From Pachyseris speciosa (lineage: Eukaryota; Cnidaria; Anthozoa; Scleractinia; Pachyseridae), in the NCBI GenBank assembly GCA_016490735.1, contig JAEMWC010000126.1, forward strand, positions 592,501-656,500: a DNA stretch of 64,000 nucleotides, in the 5' to 3' direction. The notes beneath the pieces were generated by a model, which saw only the letters and a list, made by a program, of their open reading frames with translations, did not search any database and was not told where the DNA came from. A program made the position numbers and the translations under genes. This document shows, in pieces, positions 32,211 to 42,120 of the stretch (positions are counted from its first letter, which is position 1; each line of letters begins with the position of its first letter).

Positions 32211-32415
32211 AACAGGAGATCAGCAAGTTTGGTAAGTGAAAATTTAATTAAGATTTCCAACAATAACTTCGTCTCGTGTTCTGAAAACACTCCACCCTTT
32301 CCTGTATACAGCTGTTTCGGGAAAGGTTGTCCTAAGGAAGTCAAAAAGAGGACGCGGCAATCCCGAAAGGTAGTCTGGGACATTGAATATTCTTTTGAAA
32401 CGTCCAGAACTGGCG

Positions 32416-32800
32416 ATGCCTCGACCATACAGTGAAGGCCTGAGACAGCGTGCAATATGGACGAAAGAGTTTTTAGGATACAGTGTAGATGAAGTAGCAG
32501 CTGGTCTGTACATGACACCCAAAACTGTCCAGCGCTGTGTTAAAATTCCTTAATTCTGGCCATGATGGGGAAGTAAACGCACCAAATGTCCGACGACCAA
32601 TAAATAGTTTTATTATGCATCCGCACGTGGTATTCGTAATCATGGAAGCAGCACTGTGCACAACGTCCAGAAAGAACGCTTGCAGAGATCGCACACGAAA
32701 TTCAGGAACAGGCAGGATCAGAAGGTGGTATTTCTAGCGTTTTGCTATATTTGAATCGGAATCGTTTCAGCCGCAAAAAGGTTTGAAAAGGAGTTATTCG
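32416..32800 (+). pseudogene. IS630-type transposase N-terminal fragment
   Basis: Starts MPRPYSEGLRQRAIWTKEF and continues GYSVDEVAAGLYMTPKTVQR, a helix-turn-helix DNA-binding region, to a TAA at 32551-32553. Further transposase sequence continues in other frames (NSGHDGEVNAPNVRRP, MHPHVVFVIMEA; later EIAHEIQEQAGSEGG and LLYLNRNRFSRKKV) before the Mutator-like insertion at 32903. There is no DDE domain, so it is a dead, internally deleted copy. Confidence 0.7.
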
Positions 32801-33313
32801 TGGTAGCCCGTCAATTACAATTTTCCGACTGAAAATGTAAATCAGTTCAACTGATGTTTTCATTAATTTATGAATATTTTGTTCTTGTTTACTGCTCTGT
32901 CGTAGCCTGCGTGGCAGGCGTAGAAAAGGGAGGGGGAGGGAGAGGGGGAGGGAGGGAACAAGGGAGAGGGGTTGGGGAGAGAAGAGAGGGAACGCCTGCT
33001 CTTAGAACCCCATCTTATTAATTTCTGCGGCCGCTGGCCATTGGCTGAGAGGCAATGAGTAACTTATAAATATAAGTTTAATCTTTAATCTTTAATCTTT
33101 ATTGTTTTTTGTACCATACAAAGTGAAACATAAGTTGGGCCAAAGCCAGAGGCTTAAATGGCTTTTGGTCAGAGACAAAGACTATTTTACAAAGAACAGT
33201 AGACTAAGCTAGGTAGTAAACTTACATAAAGAATAGAAATACAAAACTAGTGGTCAGCGAAAGATAACCATGATGATATGGCGGCGGGACGCAAACGTGC
33301 TATAAGTATAGGT

Positions 33314-33329
33314 AATCACATGATTTCGA

Positions 33330-33400
<71 letters not shown>

Positions 33401-33434
33401 GAGTGCAATTTGTGGTCTTTGAAAAAATTTACAA

Positions 33435-33470
<36 letters not shown>

Positions 33471-33476
33471 GTGATT
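33314..33476. repeat. 163-bp palindrome around GCACGAGCCCGTAGGGC
   Basis: Arms running from aatcacatgat at the left to atcatgtgatt at the right share tgcaatttggaataaataag and its inverse, meeting at a gcccgtagggc centre. It is a near-complete hairpin with no coding potential, inside the Mutator-like element. Confidence 0.75.
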
Positions 33477-33669
33477 ACATATTAATAATATACACGAAAA
33501 AATTGTGTTGCATAAGCAACGCAGGTGAACCACGTGCAAAAATAATTTATTCATCACGCGCAGGTCAAAACAACAGTTTAGTCAATGCTTTTTAAGTTTT
33601 TAAGCCGCAAAAACCGTCTGAAATGTTGTATGCTATAGCTATAAGGCTGCTTCGTTTTTCAAGTGTCTA

Positions 33670-34070
33670 TCAAATGCTGTATAATCATTACCTCAGTAGT
33701 TCTGGTTCATAATCTTCGTCTTGTTTGTTGTTGTTTCCTCGGCGTAAAATGGCTTGAGCAAAGTGTTATTCAAGTTCAACGGGCTCATAACTTTCGATTT
33801 CTTCGGTAATTCCCTTCTGTAGACATCACTTTCTCCAAACAGACAGCCGAAAAGCAGTCCTGGGCCATTGTTTGATGCTGTATAATCATTACCTTCAGTA
33901 TTTCTGGTTCATAACCTTCGTCTCGTTTGTTGTTGTTGTTTTCTCGACGTAAAATGGCTTGAGCAAAGTGTCATTCTCAAGTTCAACGGACTGATAACTT
34001 TCGATTTCGTCGGTAATTCCCTTCTGTAGACATCGCTTTCTCCAAACAGACAGCCGAAAAGCAGTGCTTT
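33670..34070. repeat. ~190-bp tandem duplication
   Basis: The segments 33670-33865 and 33870-34070 share gtataatcattacct, ggttcataa, taaaatggcttgagcaaagtg and gacagccgaaaagcag in the same order. On the minus strand the second unit codes MADVLSSFPFAEELKTAL and a charged continuation, perhaps part of a captured gene. Confidence 0.7.
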
Positions 34071-34395
34071 TCGCACCGTGCTCGTTTTTAGAGCTGTTTT
34101 CAACTCCTCTGCGAAAGGAAAGCTGCTCAAAACGTCGGCCATTGTTTGATGTTTTTCACAATTTTCAACGCCGCTGAAACTTACCGCGAACTTGTTGCTG
34201 TAGAAACAGCTACGATTTGATTGGCTCATTCAAATTTCTATTGTTTCTAAACCAATCAAAATACATTTGTAATTGCACTGTGTTACAGCTTTGCACTCGT
34301 GTTACACGTTTTTGCACTGTGTTACAGCAAAACTGCACTGCTTTTTTAGCCAATCAGAATTGAGTAATTTTTTCGTGTATATTATTGTAGATTTT

Positions 34396-34780
34396 AATAT
34401 CGTCATGATCAGTATGAGAAACATTATTTTGAAACCAGAACAAGAATCAGCCATAAGGGCTTTTTTAACCGGCATAGACGTCCTGGCGGTTTTACCCACT
34501 GGATACGGGAAGAGTTTGATTTACCAAATGTTTGCATGTGCGCAGAACTACGACCGAGTCTCGTCTTAGTAACAAAATTAGTTATTTTCTTTGTCTGTAT
34601 ACGTTAATAACTATTTGGCTTCATAAATAACTCGTATATAGTGACCAAGGGAATCACAAATTTGGCCGTTATCTCAACGCCGGAAACGAACTTAGTAAAA
34701 ATGCAGCGATTGTCCTCATTTCTCCGCTGAAAAGCATAATCGAAGACTAAGTGCAGATGAAATATTTGAACTACGCTGCT
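34396..34780 (+). pseudogene. RecQ-type helicase fragment
   Basis: Motifs of an ATP-dependent RecQ-family helicase: LKPEQESAIRAFLTGIDVLA followed by the Walker A box LPTGYGKSLIYQMF, then a stop. After about 120 bases of unrelated or decayed sequence comes LISPLKSIIED, a stop, and VQMKYL, corresponding to motif Ia. The Q-motif and Walker A are intact, while DEAH and later motifs are absent. It lies inside the 32903-35905 Mutator-like element, consistent with capture and decay. Confidence 0.7.
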
Positions 34781-34841
34781 AATGGCAATGATGAAATTCG
34801 CAGATGCGAATCCAATTTCTGTATGCAACCGCGGAAACCTT

Positions 34842-34953
34842 GTCTCGTTCGCAGCCGTCGTTTGGGCTCGTCACGCAAAGCGCTCCCTCCCCCCAACAAG
34901 GGGGGGGGGGGGGGCGTTGCGTGACGAGCCCAAACGACGGCTGCGAACGAGAC
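34842..34953. repeat. Perfect 37-bp-arm hairpin with G/C-run loop
   Basis: 34842-34878 (gtctcgttcgcagccgtcg onward) is exactly inverted at 34917-34953. The loop contains a pyrimidine run followed by 14 or more G. It interrupts the helicase-derived region and is likely a minimal MITE. Confidence 0.85.
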
Positions 34954-36281
34954 TACAGAAAAAGTTAAAAAGAAGCCCTTTCGAGAAATGTTGATCGACT
35001 TCACGTGGAATTTAAATTGAAACCTCTCGGCCATTGTCGCCGATGAGTTGCCAGTTGAATCTCTGCATGATAATAACAAATCAGTATTCTCCGACAAGTT
35101 GTCTCCTTTATCTCTGTTTTCGATCTCCGCGACAGCATTCTCCACACAAAACTACAGCGACTTCTTTGAAATTCCCCACTCCGCTGAATCTTTATCTGCT
35201 TCTTATACGCCTTTTTCTCAGTTGTTTTCGTTCAGGGGTTAATCGTTGTTGGAAGTTGACGTTTGCTGCTACATTCTTGCGCATCGATTCCTTCACGGTC
35301 TCACAGATCGTTGTCGAAAACGCCGAAATAGCAATGACATTAATAGAAGTTACACTTGTCTTAATAAAGCAGTATAACTCCGTGGCATTTCTTATTTTGC
35401 GGCCACTACTTCTTCAAACGCATTTCGATCGTTTGCGATGTTTGCGAGCAATGCCATATGGAAACTGCGCTCTTTGCGATCGCCGAAAGATGCCCTTGAA
35501 CCGGATAAATTCTCAAACCCCAAAGCACAGAATCTGCAACGATAGCTGTCCTTCTTTTTTCACCCCCGTTTCGAATTCTTCGTAAGAGTTGCGAACGTTT
35601 CCACGCTAAATCATGGTTGTCCCGAGGTGAGATTTTTAACTTTTCCGGCACTCGACAAATATTTACGATTTCACGCTTCCCGCAAGCGAAACTTCCCGCG
35701 CAATTACGCCTTACGTCGTCTGATTGGTGAACGCATTGACAGTTAATTCACAGTGGACGTAAATCGTATTACTAGAGATTTCGTGGACGGAATGCAAAAC
35801 CCTGGGTTCTTAGAGCAGGCGTTCCTCTCTCCTCTCCCCAATCCCCTCTCCCTTTTTCCCTCCCTCTCCCTCCCTCTCCCATTTCTACGCCTGCCACGCA
35901 GGCTAGCTCTGTCGTGGATACAGCCTTATCAGTACAACAGCAGAAGTGAAGCTTCTGGCGTAGAATTAGGGACCATGTATAACCTTCTTTTGTTATGTTC
36001 TTTTACAGTAGAACGCACAAACTTGCATTCACACGATCTCCTTCCATCGCGCGGAAACACTATAAACTCCCTGGCCTACCCCTACCCATCAGGCCTTTAG
36101 ATATTGTCGAGGACGCTTTTCCCTTCTTTAGGACTACCTTTTCCGAAACAGCTGTAAATACGGTGGGGACTGGGGACCCCATGGAAACCGTAGCGGGGAA
36201 GGGGGGGGGGGGTGGCAAGATTCAAGATTCTTGTGTGGTCTCGTGAATCGCTTGATGATTAGCGAAATCTAAGCATTTCAG

Positions 36282-36323
36282 ACGGAATGACTTACTTCAG
36301 ATCGGGCCTGGAACACTACAAGG
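36282..36323 (+). CDS. Gene C: candidate 42-nt mini-exon
   Basis: Acceptor atttcag ends at 36281. The frame reads GMTYFRSGLEHYK between split codons, phase 1-1, with a gtaaca donor-like site at 36324. The same position and length occur before the collagen exons of genes B and D. In this gene the following 26 bases cannot be read through: doing so meets TAA, or shifts the frame. It may therefore be spliced here, or it is not an exon in gene C. Low-to-moderate support. Confidence 0.4.
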
Positions 36324-36349
36324 GTAACATATCTACTTTGCTTTGACAG

Positions 36350-36556
36350 GTCTTCAGGGTCCACCGGGAGCACCAGGCCCTGCCGGACCAACAGGAGCAC
36401 CAGGTCGCCGCGGTCGTCCCGGAGAGGATGGAAAAATCGGGCTACCTGGAACAAATGGAACAAGAGGGACTCCTGGGAAGAGTGTAAATGTCACCTTCAT
36501 TCAAACTCTTGTCAAGCAAATGAAGGCTGACATTCAACAAGACATCAGCAAGTTTA
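36350..36556 (+). CDS. Gene C: intact collagen-stalk exon
   Basis: Fifteen uninterrupted Gly-X-Y triplets ([46 protein letters not shown]) followed by a short coiled-coil-like segment ([17 protein letters not shown]). Acceptor tttgacag ends at 36349, and donor gtgagtg begins at 36557 in phase 1. Short collagen blocks with an adjoining coil drive trimerisation in transmembrane collagens and collectins. It gives gene C a functional stalk despite the dead first collagen exon. Ends of both collagen exons are clearly homologous, so one arose by exon duplication. Confidence 0.85.
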
Positions 36557-36847
36557 GTGAGTGAAAGTTTAATTAAGATTTCCAAGACAAGAAAAGCTAT
36601 GTTTATGAGAGTGTAGTGAATGGAAAATCGACCAACGTAATATGTTTTGAGGTGTCAATAAAAGGACATTAATTTCATAGTTATTCGAGACCTTGTTTAG
36701 TTTCCACATATCATTCTCTGCAAAACAAATTTGGAATCTACAGACAGCACACAGTGATTTGAAACAGTAGATTTCACAGTAAATGGTGATTCTTTGGTTG
36801 CACTCACGTGATAAGACGGCCATGTTGGTGCCAAAACAATAGAAAAA

Positions 36848-37350
36848 ATGCGAAGTCAGAAAGTTATCGGTGGAAATTATAAAGTCCAGTCAGTGGAGAG
36901 TTTAATAAAGAGACAGTCCTGCCAGCTTGTGTTTGACTGCCTTCAGGATAACGTCTGTACCCCTTTTAAAGGATATTTTACAAAAATTGAACACAGCATT
37001 AACACTAGAAACAATGGGTGTTCACTAAATCTTCCCAAAGCCAAATTAGAATTTGGTCGGAGAAGTTTTGCCTTTCAAGGGGTTCTAGCTTACAACACTT
37101 TACCTCGGCATTTATGAAATTTAAATTCTAGGTTTCTTTTTAAGAGTAATCTGAAAGAGTTTTTGCAATAGTATTCCATGATTCACGACTCTTTTCAGTC
37201 TTGTAAGTCAATATCTTTTACAGATTTTGATCTTTTAATCTTTGATTTCTTAGTGTTATTTTATTTTTTAGTTATTTATGAGATAAGTACAGGAACCTTT
37301 TGGTAACAGTTCTTCCTAATAGAACTGACAGGTTATCCTGTATAAATATT
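36848..37350 (+). pseudogene. LINE 3' end, forward
   Basis: The ORF 36848-37117 reads KVQSVESLIKRQSCQLVFDC, then LNLPKAKLEFGRRSFAFQGV and AYNTLPRHL. This is the conserved C-terminal tail region of CR1/L2-type non-LTR elements. A ~230-base 3' UTR leads into the (ATT)n tract at 37353, the usual simple-repeat tail. 5' truncated and inactive. Confidence 0.7.
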
Positions 37351-37352
37351 CG

Positions 37353-37353
37353 C

Positions 37354-37395
<42 letters not shown>

Positions 37396-37397
37396 TT
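37353..37397. repeat. (ATT)n microsatellite shared by two LINE tails
   Basis: About 14 tta units; it is the 3' tail of the forward LINE and of the reverse LINE, which meet here tail to tail. Confidence 0.9.
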
Positions 37398-37409
37398 ACT
37401 TCACTTTAT

Positions 37410-38760
37410 TACTTGTTCACATTTACCTTCTAGGGCCAGAACCAAACCATGGTTCTAAGGCAGTAAAGGAGTGTTTGTTCAATTTACTTGATTGAAAGGA
37501 CCTTTCTCAGAATGTGTGCTGTTCCCAGAAGAGCTGTTTTCTGGATTTCATGTGGGTTATTGTTGCCTGGGATTTCGCGCAGCTGTTTTTCAGTGCCTTT
37601 CCTAATAACTCCAAGGGCACCTACGACAACAGGGATTATCACTGTTCTCATCTGCCACATACGGGCTATTTCTATCTCCATATCTTTGTATTTAGACAGT
37701 TTCTCTGATACTTTAATGGAAGTGCTTTTGCCCGATGGTATGGCCACGTCAATTAAGGTGCACTTGTTTTCCTGCTTATTCTTGATCACAATTTCTGGGC
37801 GATTTGCTTTTATTGCTCTGTCTGTGTGGATGGGTATGTCATACAGGATAGTGATATTATCTCTTTCTACCACTGTTTTTTGTTCGTGTTCATACCATTT
37901 GTCTACAGTGTCCACATTGTATTCCCTGCAGATGTTCCAGACGAGTGTAGGTGAGTTGCGACCTTATTGTGCCGGTGGATATATTCTGTCTTTGCCAGTT
38001 CTGGGCAGCCTGATATAATGTGATCTATGGTTCTTGGGATTTATTACAAAGGCGGCAATGAGGGTCAGTGCCATCTTTTATAATGTGGTGCTGGTACGCT
38101 CTGGTGAGGAGAGCTTGGTCCTGCGCCGCTATAATTAGTCCCTCTGTTTCCGATTTAAGCCCACTCGACTTGAGCCACTGGTTTGTCAACTTTATGTCAA
38201 CGTCCGCTTCTCTTATCGTGAGGGGTATCTACCATGCATTGGTTTTTCTTCCCATCTTTTCTGTAGTTGTTTCTGGCCTTGGTGTTTTGCTTTTGACTTG
38301 ATTTTCTTTGCATGTAGAATTGCAGTTTCATCGTCTCTTCGGGGCGTCTCTTGGAGGTCTAATTCATGTTTGTACTTTTCAGCTTCTTTTGTGATAGAAT
38401 ACAGCTTTTTCTTTTCTTCATGTTGCTGGACCAAGTGTAGGAGTCGATCATTGCTTGATGTCAAGTAGGCATCTAGGCCAATAGTGGTAGTCTTATAGGT
38501 CAGTTCTAATTGGACAAGGCCTCGTCCGCCGTCTGCTCTTGGGAGATATAATCGATCAATATCAGCTTTTGGGTGATGCATTTTTGCCGTCGTGAGTAGC
38601 TTTCTAGTTTTAGTGTCTAATTTCTGGAAGATGCCGCTCTTGATTTGGGTTGGCCTGGATGTCATGGATCCGCTGGAATGGTGTAGGTGCAAGGTTGTTT
38701 TCCACGTTTTCATACTTTCAGAGATGAACCATATGGTAGTTGGCCACACTTTGTACATTA
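37410..38760 (-). pseudogene. LINE fragment, reverse orientation
   Basis: On the minus strand two frames cover the post-reverse-transcriptase region of a non-LTR element: first STKTRKLLTTAKMHHPKADI-like and LYLPRADGGRGLVQLE, then (37484-37915) KWYEHEQKTVVERDNITILY, RPEIVIKNKQENKCTLIDVA and PVVVGALGVIRKG, ending LLGTAHILRKVLSIK. The last motif is widely found at the C-terminus of cnidarian LINEs. The two frames are separated by a frameshift and the 5' end is missing. Confidence 0.72.
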
Positions 38761-39148
38761 TTATTATTATTATTACTATTAAGGTTTAATAATAATAGCG
38801 TCAAATTCCCAAAGTCTTTTTCACTATTGTTCTTTCCTTTCGCCGTGACGTCAGGTGCAATCAAAGAATAGAATAACTCTTCAACCTTAAACCTTAACTT
38901 CAACTCTCAAACCTAACTAGATAAATTTTCGTTTGAGATTGACTGCAGAAAAAAGTCCTGCATTCTGCGGTCTTTGGGGTTCTCAAACGTCGATTTTGGT
39001 GTTTTTTTTATTTGTTTATTTGTTTGTATGTTGTACTTGGTTATGGTGTGTGCAGTATAGTGATAACGTCTGCTATCTTTATTATTACTATCTTTTAAGT
39101 AAGTTTCTCATAGCTATTGTTTGTTTGTTACTATATTTCACCAATAGC

Positions 39149-39417
39149 TCCTCCTCGATTCATAAGTAAACCTCCATCACAAATCTTCTTTGCGGAAGGC
39201 GGGAGCTTATCTCTCAACGCGTCTGCATCTGGGAATCCAACACCAAAGATCACGTGGTCTGTGAAGAGTAAAAGCCATGGTGATAAAAGCCGATACACGA
39301 TTACCGCTGACCAGTTTAACATAAGGAAGGTCCGCTTTGAGGATCAGGGACTAATCACGTGCCGCGCTGAAAATTTGTTTGGTGTTCAGAAGACAAAAGT
39401 TGAACTTATTGTGTTTG
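39149..39417 (+). CDS. Gene C: first Ig domain exon, lacking the B-strand cysteine
   Basis: Phase 1-1 exon (acceptor caatag ending 39148, donor gtgagt at 39418). It reads APPRFISKPPSQIFFAEGG, KITWSVKSK with the core tryptophan, and DQGLITCRAENLFG with the F-strand cysteine. The B-strand position is alanine (LNASASGNP), as gene B has isoleucine, so the domain cannot form the canonical disulfide. The free cysteine might pair elsewhere or between chains of a trimer; that is speculation. It is intact and about 90 residues long. Confidence 0.85.
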
Positions 39418-40741
39418 GTGAGTTCATTTTTATTCACTTTAATAAAATTGAGGTCAGCGTAAAATAAGTTGAAGGTTTCTGTCTCCTTTGACAATTTCCT
39501 CTGCATAATCTTTCTTGAATGGCTCGAGGTGATCCCTGTGAAGCACCCCTCCTTTGAGACACGAGATTTTGTAATTATCTCCTTCCCCTCCCCCCAATTG
39601 CCTCTTACGAAATACACTTTATGCCGCCCAGTTGGTTTGTTTTCAAACACAATACTGTTTTCTGCTCGGTATTAAATAATAAAGTTTTATTGCAGTTCTT
39701 TGAGATTTGTACAGAAACTCATTTTAACACGAAAACGGCGTTTTCAAAGATTTGAAATAAGCCCCCCCCCATCTACAATAAGCCCCCAGCCCCCACTCTC
39801 CAATAAGCCCCCCCCCCCTCCCACCCCGTTAATGACGCCTGAAATCAAATAAGCCCCCCGGGGGCTTAAAAGAGTTTTTACGGTTGTTTGGTGGCCGACT
39901 GGTATCAACCACTCCCATTAAAAAATCCTGGATCCGCCCCTAACAACAAGCGAGCGTTGAACAAAGTTTGTTGCATTCGCAGTGCCAATAAGCGGTTCTT
40001 TGGAATTGGCGAGGTTTAAACCTTCTCAACCCTTGATGATGAGCTCCGGCACCACCAAATGACCCACAACACGGTAATTTAGGGCAATTTTGACACATTC
40101 CAAGGTAAATTCTGCAAATGACTCGGCCGACCAGAGAGTGAGTTCAAATGAGCCCAGTATAGCCACGTAATCCGCTGTCACGTGACAAGATACATGCATA
40201 ACGATCAAAAACTCTGGACATATGAGAGTTTAAGCCCCTCCCCTCCTCCCCCCCACCCCCCCCCCCCCCCCCAACTCACTTTTAGCAAAAAAAAGAACCT
40301 ATTGGGTGGTTACAATTTGTCAGAAAAATCCGGAGATGTCGATTTGAAGTCACATGATGAGGTAATTTTCCAAAAAATCTTTTCGGAAATTGTGTACAAC
40401 CTCCAGAGGTAGTCCTCATTTTCCGTTCGAAACGGAATTCCGGAAATTTCCTTACCATTTGCGCGAATCGTTCCGTTTCCAGAGCCTTTTACGCCAGAAA
40501 GGAGTGAGTGCGCATGACGGAACGCCGGCAGTAAATGGTAAGCGCCAATCTCATCCGGTTGGTCAGTAAATTCGGAAAATCGTTTACCATTACTCAACGA
40601 TCATTCCATCCGGAATTTTCTGAAAAATAGCAAGCACCCATGGTTTCCATACATTTTCTGTTGTATAAGACAACCTTAAGATTTTGTAAATAAAATGAAG
40701 GTTACTGGTGAACTCAAATTTTATGCTCATTTAAAATACAG
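39418..40741. other. Gene C intron with C-rich element
   Basis: A copy of the C-rich MITE family lies at about 39540-39885 (aataagcccccc and ggggg cttaaaagag). The block from about 40225 on matches the window's first 517 bases and marks the left edge of the visible duplicated segment. Confidence 0.6.
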
Positions 40742-41017
40742 GCCCTCCAAGGTTTCCTGGGTATCCTCCTAATCAACTGACTGGCTTTATGGGCAAAGAA
40801 GCAAAATTGCAGTGTGACGTCATAGGTCACCCCACCCCTGAGATTAAATGGACCAGATCTCCCCAGGCACCCCTCCCTCAGGGACGCTCTGAGGTGACGA
40901 AAGGTAGCCTTTTTATCAACAACACGGAAAGCGTTGACGGAGGTTTGTACATATGTACTGCAACGAACAGATATGGAATGATCCTTCATGGAACCTTTCT
41001 GAAAGTCAAATCAGTTG
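40742..41017 (+). CDS. Gene C: second Ig domain exon (canonical)
   Basis: Counterpart of 518-793 with two base differences (a silent C/T in a proline codon and GTT to ATT, V to I). Acceptor ends 40741, donor gtaagtg at 41018, both phase 1. The cysteines in KLQCDVIG and LYICTATN and the tryptophan in EIKWTR are intact. The near identity of the exon, against clear indel divergence in its introns, suggests purifying selection or gene conversion between A and C. Confidence 0.88.
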
Positions 41018-41658
41018 GTAAGTGAAATTGATAATAACAAAAGTCGGTATTTCTTGATTTTGTGTCCTCGATGATCATGAGATGAGCGACTATACCTGTA
41101 GAGGGGGGCAGTCTAATCCTTAATTAGTTCCTAACTTAGTTAGTTAGAGTTTCAGTTTTTGTTAATTAAAATAAATCTTGCCTTTTTCCTGCGCTACCTC
41201 CTGTGCGAAACAGTGACGGGTGGAATAAGCGAGCGAGAACATAGCTAGGGAAACAAACACTGACAAGGAAACGAAAACTACCCTAAAAGCTCTATTAAGC
41301 CCCCTGCCGCTTTTGGGGCATGAAATTTTGTAATTAGTCCTCCATATTTCCTCTTGCGTAATCACCTTGATGTGGCCCAATTGGTTTGTTTTTTAGCAAA
41401 TATACACTCAAACACGTAATACCGTTGGCTGCTCTTTATTAGATAATAAAATTTCACTGTAGTTGTTTGAGTTTTGTATCAAAACTGCTGTAAGACAAAA
41501 ACAGGGTGTCTAAGATTTCAAATAAGCCCCCTTGTCTATTAAGCCCCCCTTTCTAATAAGCCTCCCGGGGACTTAATAGAGCTTTTGCGGTATAAGCAAC
41601 TATCGAACACAGACGAAAATGCCAGGATTTTAAACACTTGCTTTAATTATCTTCTCAG
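41018..41658. other. Gene C intron with C-rich MITE
   Basis: Matches 794-1414. The MITE lies at about 41281-41592, shorter in its C run than the copy A version. Contains a small insertion around 41140-41175 relative to copy A. Confidence 0.55.
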
Positions 41659-41931
41659 AACCACCTGTCTTCTCACTTAGACCGTCAGCGACAATTACTC
41701 TACCTAAAACTGGTTCCTCGGTTCGAGTCAACTGTTCCGCCAAAGGATCGCCCTTACCCGAGGTCACGTGGTACAAGAATAACATAAGCATGCAAGTTAT
41801 CAAGTACGTCACAAAAGAGGAGGTGACCAGCGAGCTCGTGATTGATCAGTTTCAGCCCTCGGATCAGGGAACTTACACGTGTGTAGCAAGTAATGTGTAC
41901 AACAATACAGCGGAGACAGGTTCAAAGATAG
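41659..41931 (+). CDS. Gene C: third Ig domain exon
   Basis: Counterpart of 1415-1687. Acceptor tctcag ends 41658, donor gtaagg at 41932, phase 1-1. Cysteines in RVNCSAKG and TYTCVASN and tryptophan in EVTWYKNN are intact. Substitutions relative to gene A include V to I (SATVT to SATIT), A to V (KYATK to KYVTK), I to T (EEVIS to EEVTS) and S to G and N to K near the end, so the exon is more diverged than the second Ig. Confidence 0.87.
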
Positions 41932-41941
41932 GTAAGGCATA

Positions 41942-41973
41942 GACGTTATTCATAAATGGCTGCCAATTCATTA

Positions 41974-42004
<31 letters not shown>

Positions 42005-42120
42005 AACCTCGTTACCATGTGCTAAATTGAAAAGAATTCTTGCACTAATATGAGGCTTGGTAGGCTAATTTGCACAATAACAAAGGAAAAATAAAACAGC
42101 CGCCATTTATGAATAAGGTC
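41942..42120. mobile_element. 179-bp MITE present only in copy B
   Basis: Left end gacgttattcataaatggc and right end gccatttatgaataaggtc are inverse; TA flanks both (41940-41941 and 42121-42122). The interior is also palindromic (ttagcctaccaa with ttggtaggctaa). Copy A lacks it at the equivalent point (about 1697). Confidence 0.8.

Larger units (their letters stand above)
30749..32231 (+). pseudogene. Gene C: first collagen exon, split by a transposon
   Basis: A Gly-X-Y exon ([19 protein letters not shown], then RRGRPG, GSPG) followed by the coil [11 protein letters not shown]. It then hits TAA at 30944-30946, and a 1261-bp element follows. The exon's last bases (agatcagcaagtttg, donor gtaagtg at 32232) are found after the element, and the intact paralogous exon (36350-36556) shows they were once contiguous. 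The stop arises in the CAA codon position of the paralogue. The exon is thus dead. Gene C may still be functional by using only the second collagen exon. Confidence 0.8.
32903..35905. mobile_element. 3.0-kb Mutator-like element with 9-bp target duplication
   Basis: Begins tagcctgcgtggcaggcg and ends with its inverse at 35905. The inverted repeats extend about 110 bp, including purine-rich agggagggggaggg on one side and its complement on the other. gctctgtcg flanks both ends perfectly (32894-32902 and 35906-35914). No Mutator transposase is present. The interior carries RecQ-type helicase fragments and other gene-like pieces on both strands, so it resembles a gene-capturing Pack-MULE. It is nested in the IS630-type element. 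Confidence 0.8.
32309..36154 (+). mobile_element. IS630/Tc1-type element, internally deleted, hosting a MULE
   Basis: The left end cagctgtttcggg (from 32309) and right end ccgaaacagctg (to 36154) are inverse and similarity continues for about 50 bases. TA flanks both (32307-32308 and 36155-36156). Without the inserted Mutator-like element it is about 840 bp: it retains only the N-terminal part of a transposase and lacks the catalytic core. Confidence 0.75.
32232..36281. other. Gene C intron: nested transposons
   Basis: Almost entirely occupied by an IS630-type element (32309-36154) into which a Mutator-like element (32903-35905) inserted. A C/G-rich run near 36200-36210 follows. No host exon apart from the mini-exon that starts at 36282. 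Confidence 0.7.
36557..39148. other. Gene C intron with two LINE fragments
   Basis: Contains a + strand LINE 3' end (36848-37350), an (ATT)n tract (37353-37397), a minus-strand LINE fragment (37410-38760), short tta repeats near 38758-38780, and AT-rich sequence up to the Ig exon. No host exon. Confidence 0.65.

Noticed and set aside
34771..35585. Overlapping ORFs on both strands
   Set aside because: They run across the perfect hairpin and decayed helicase-linked sequence. Parts may be captured exons on the minus strand, but no single frame has a recognisable domain.
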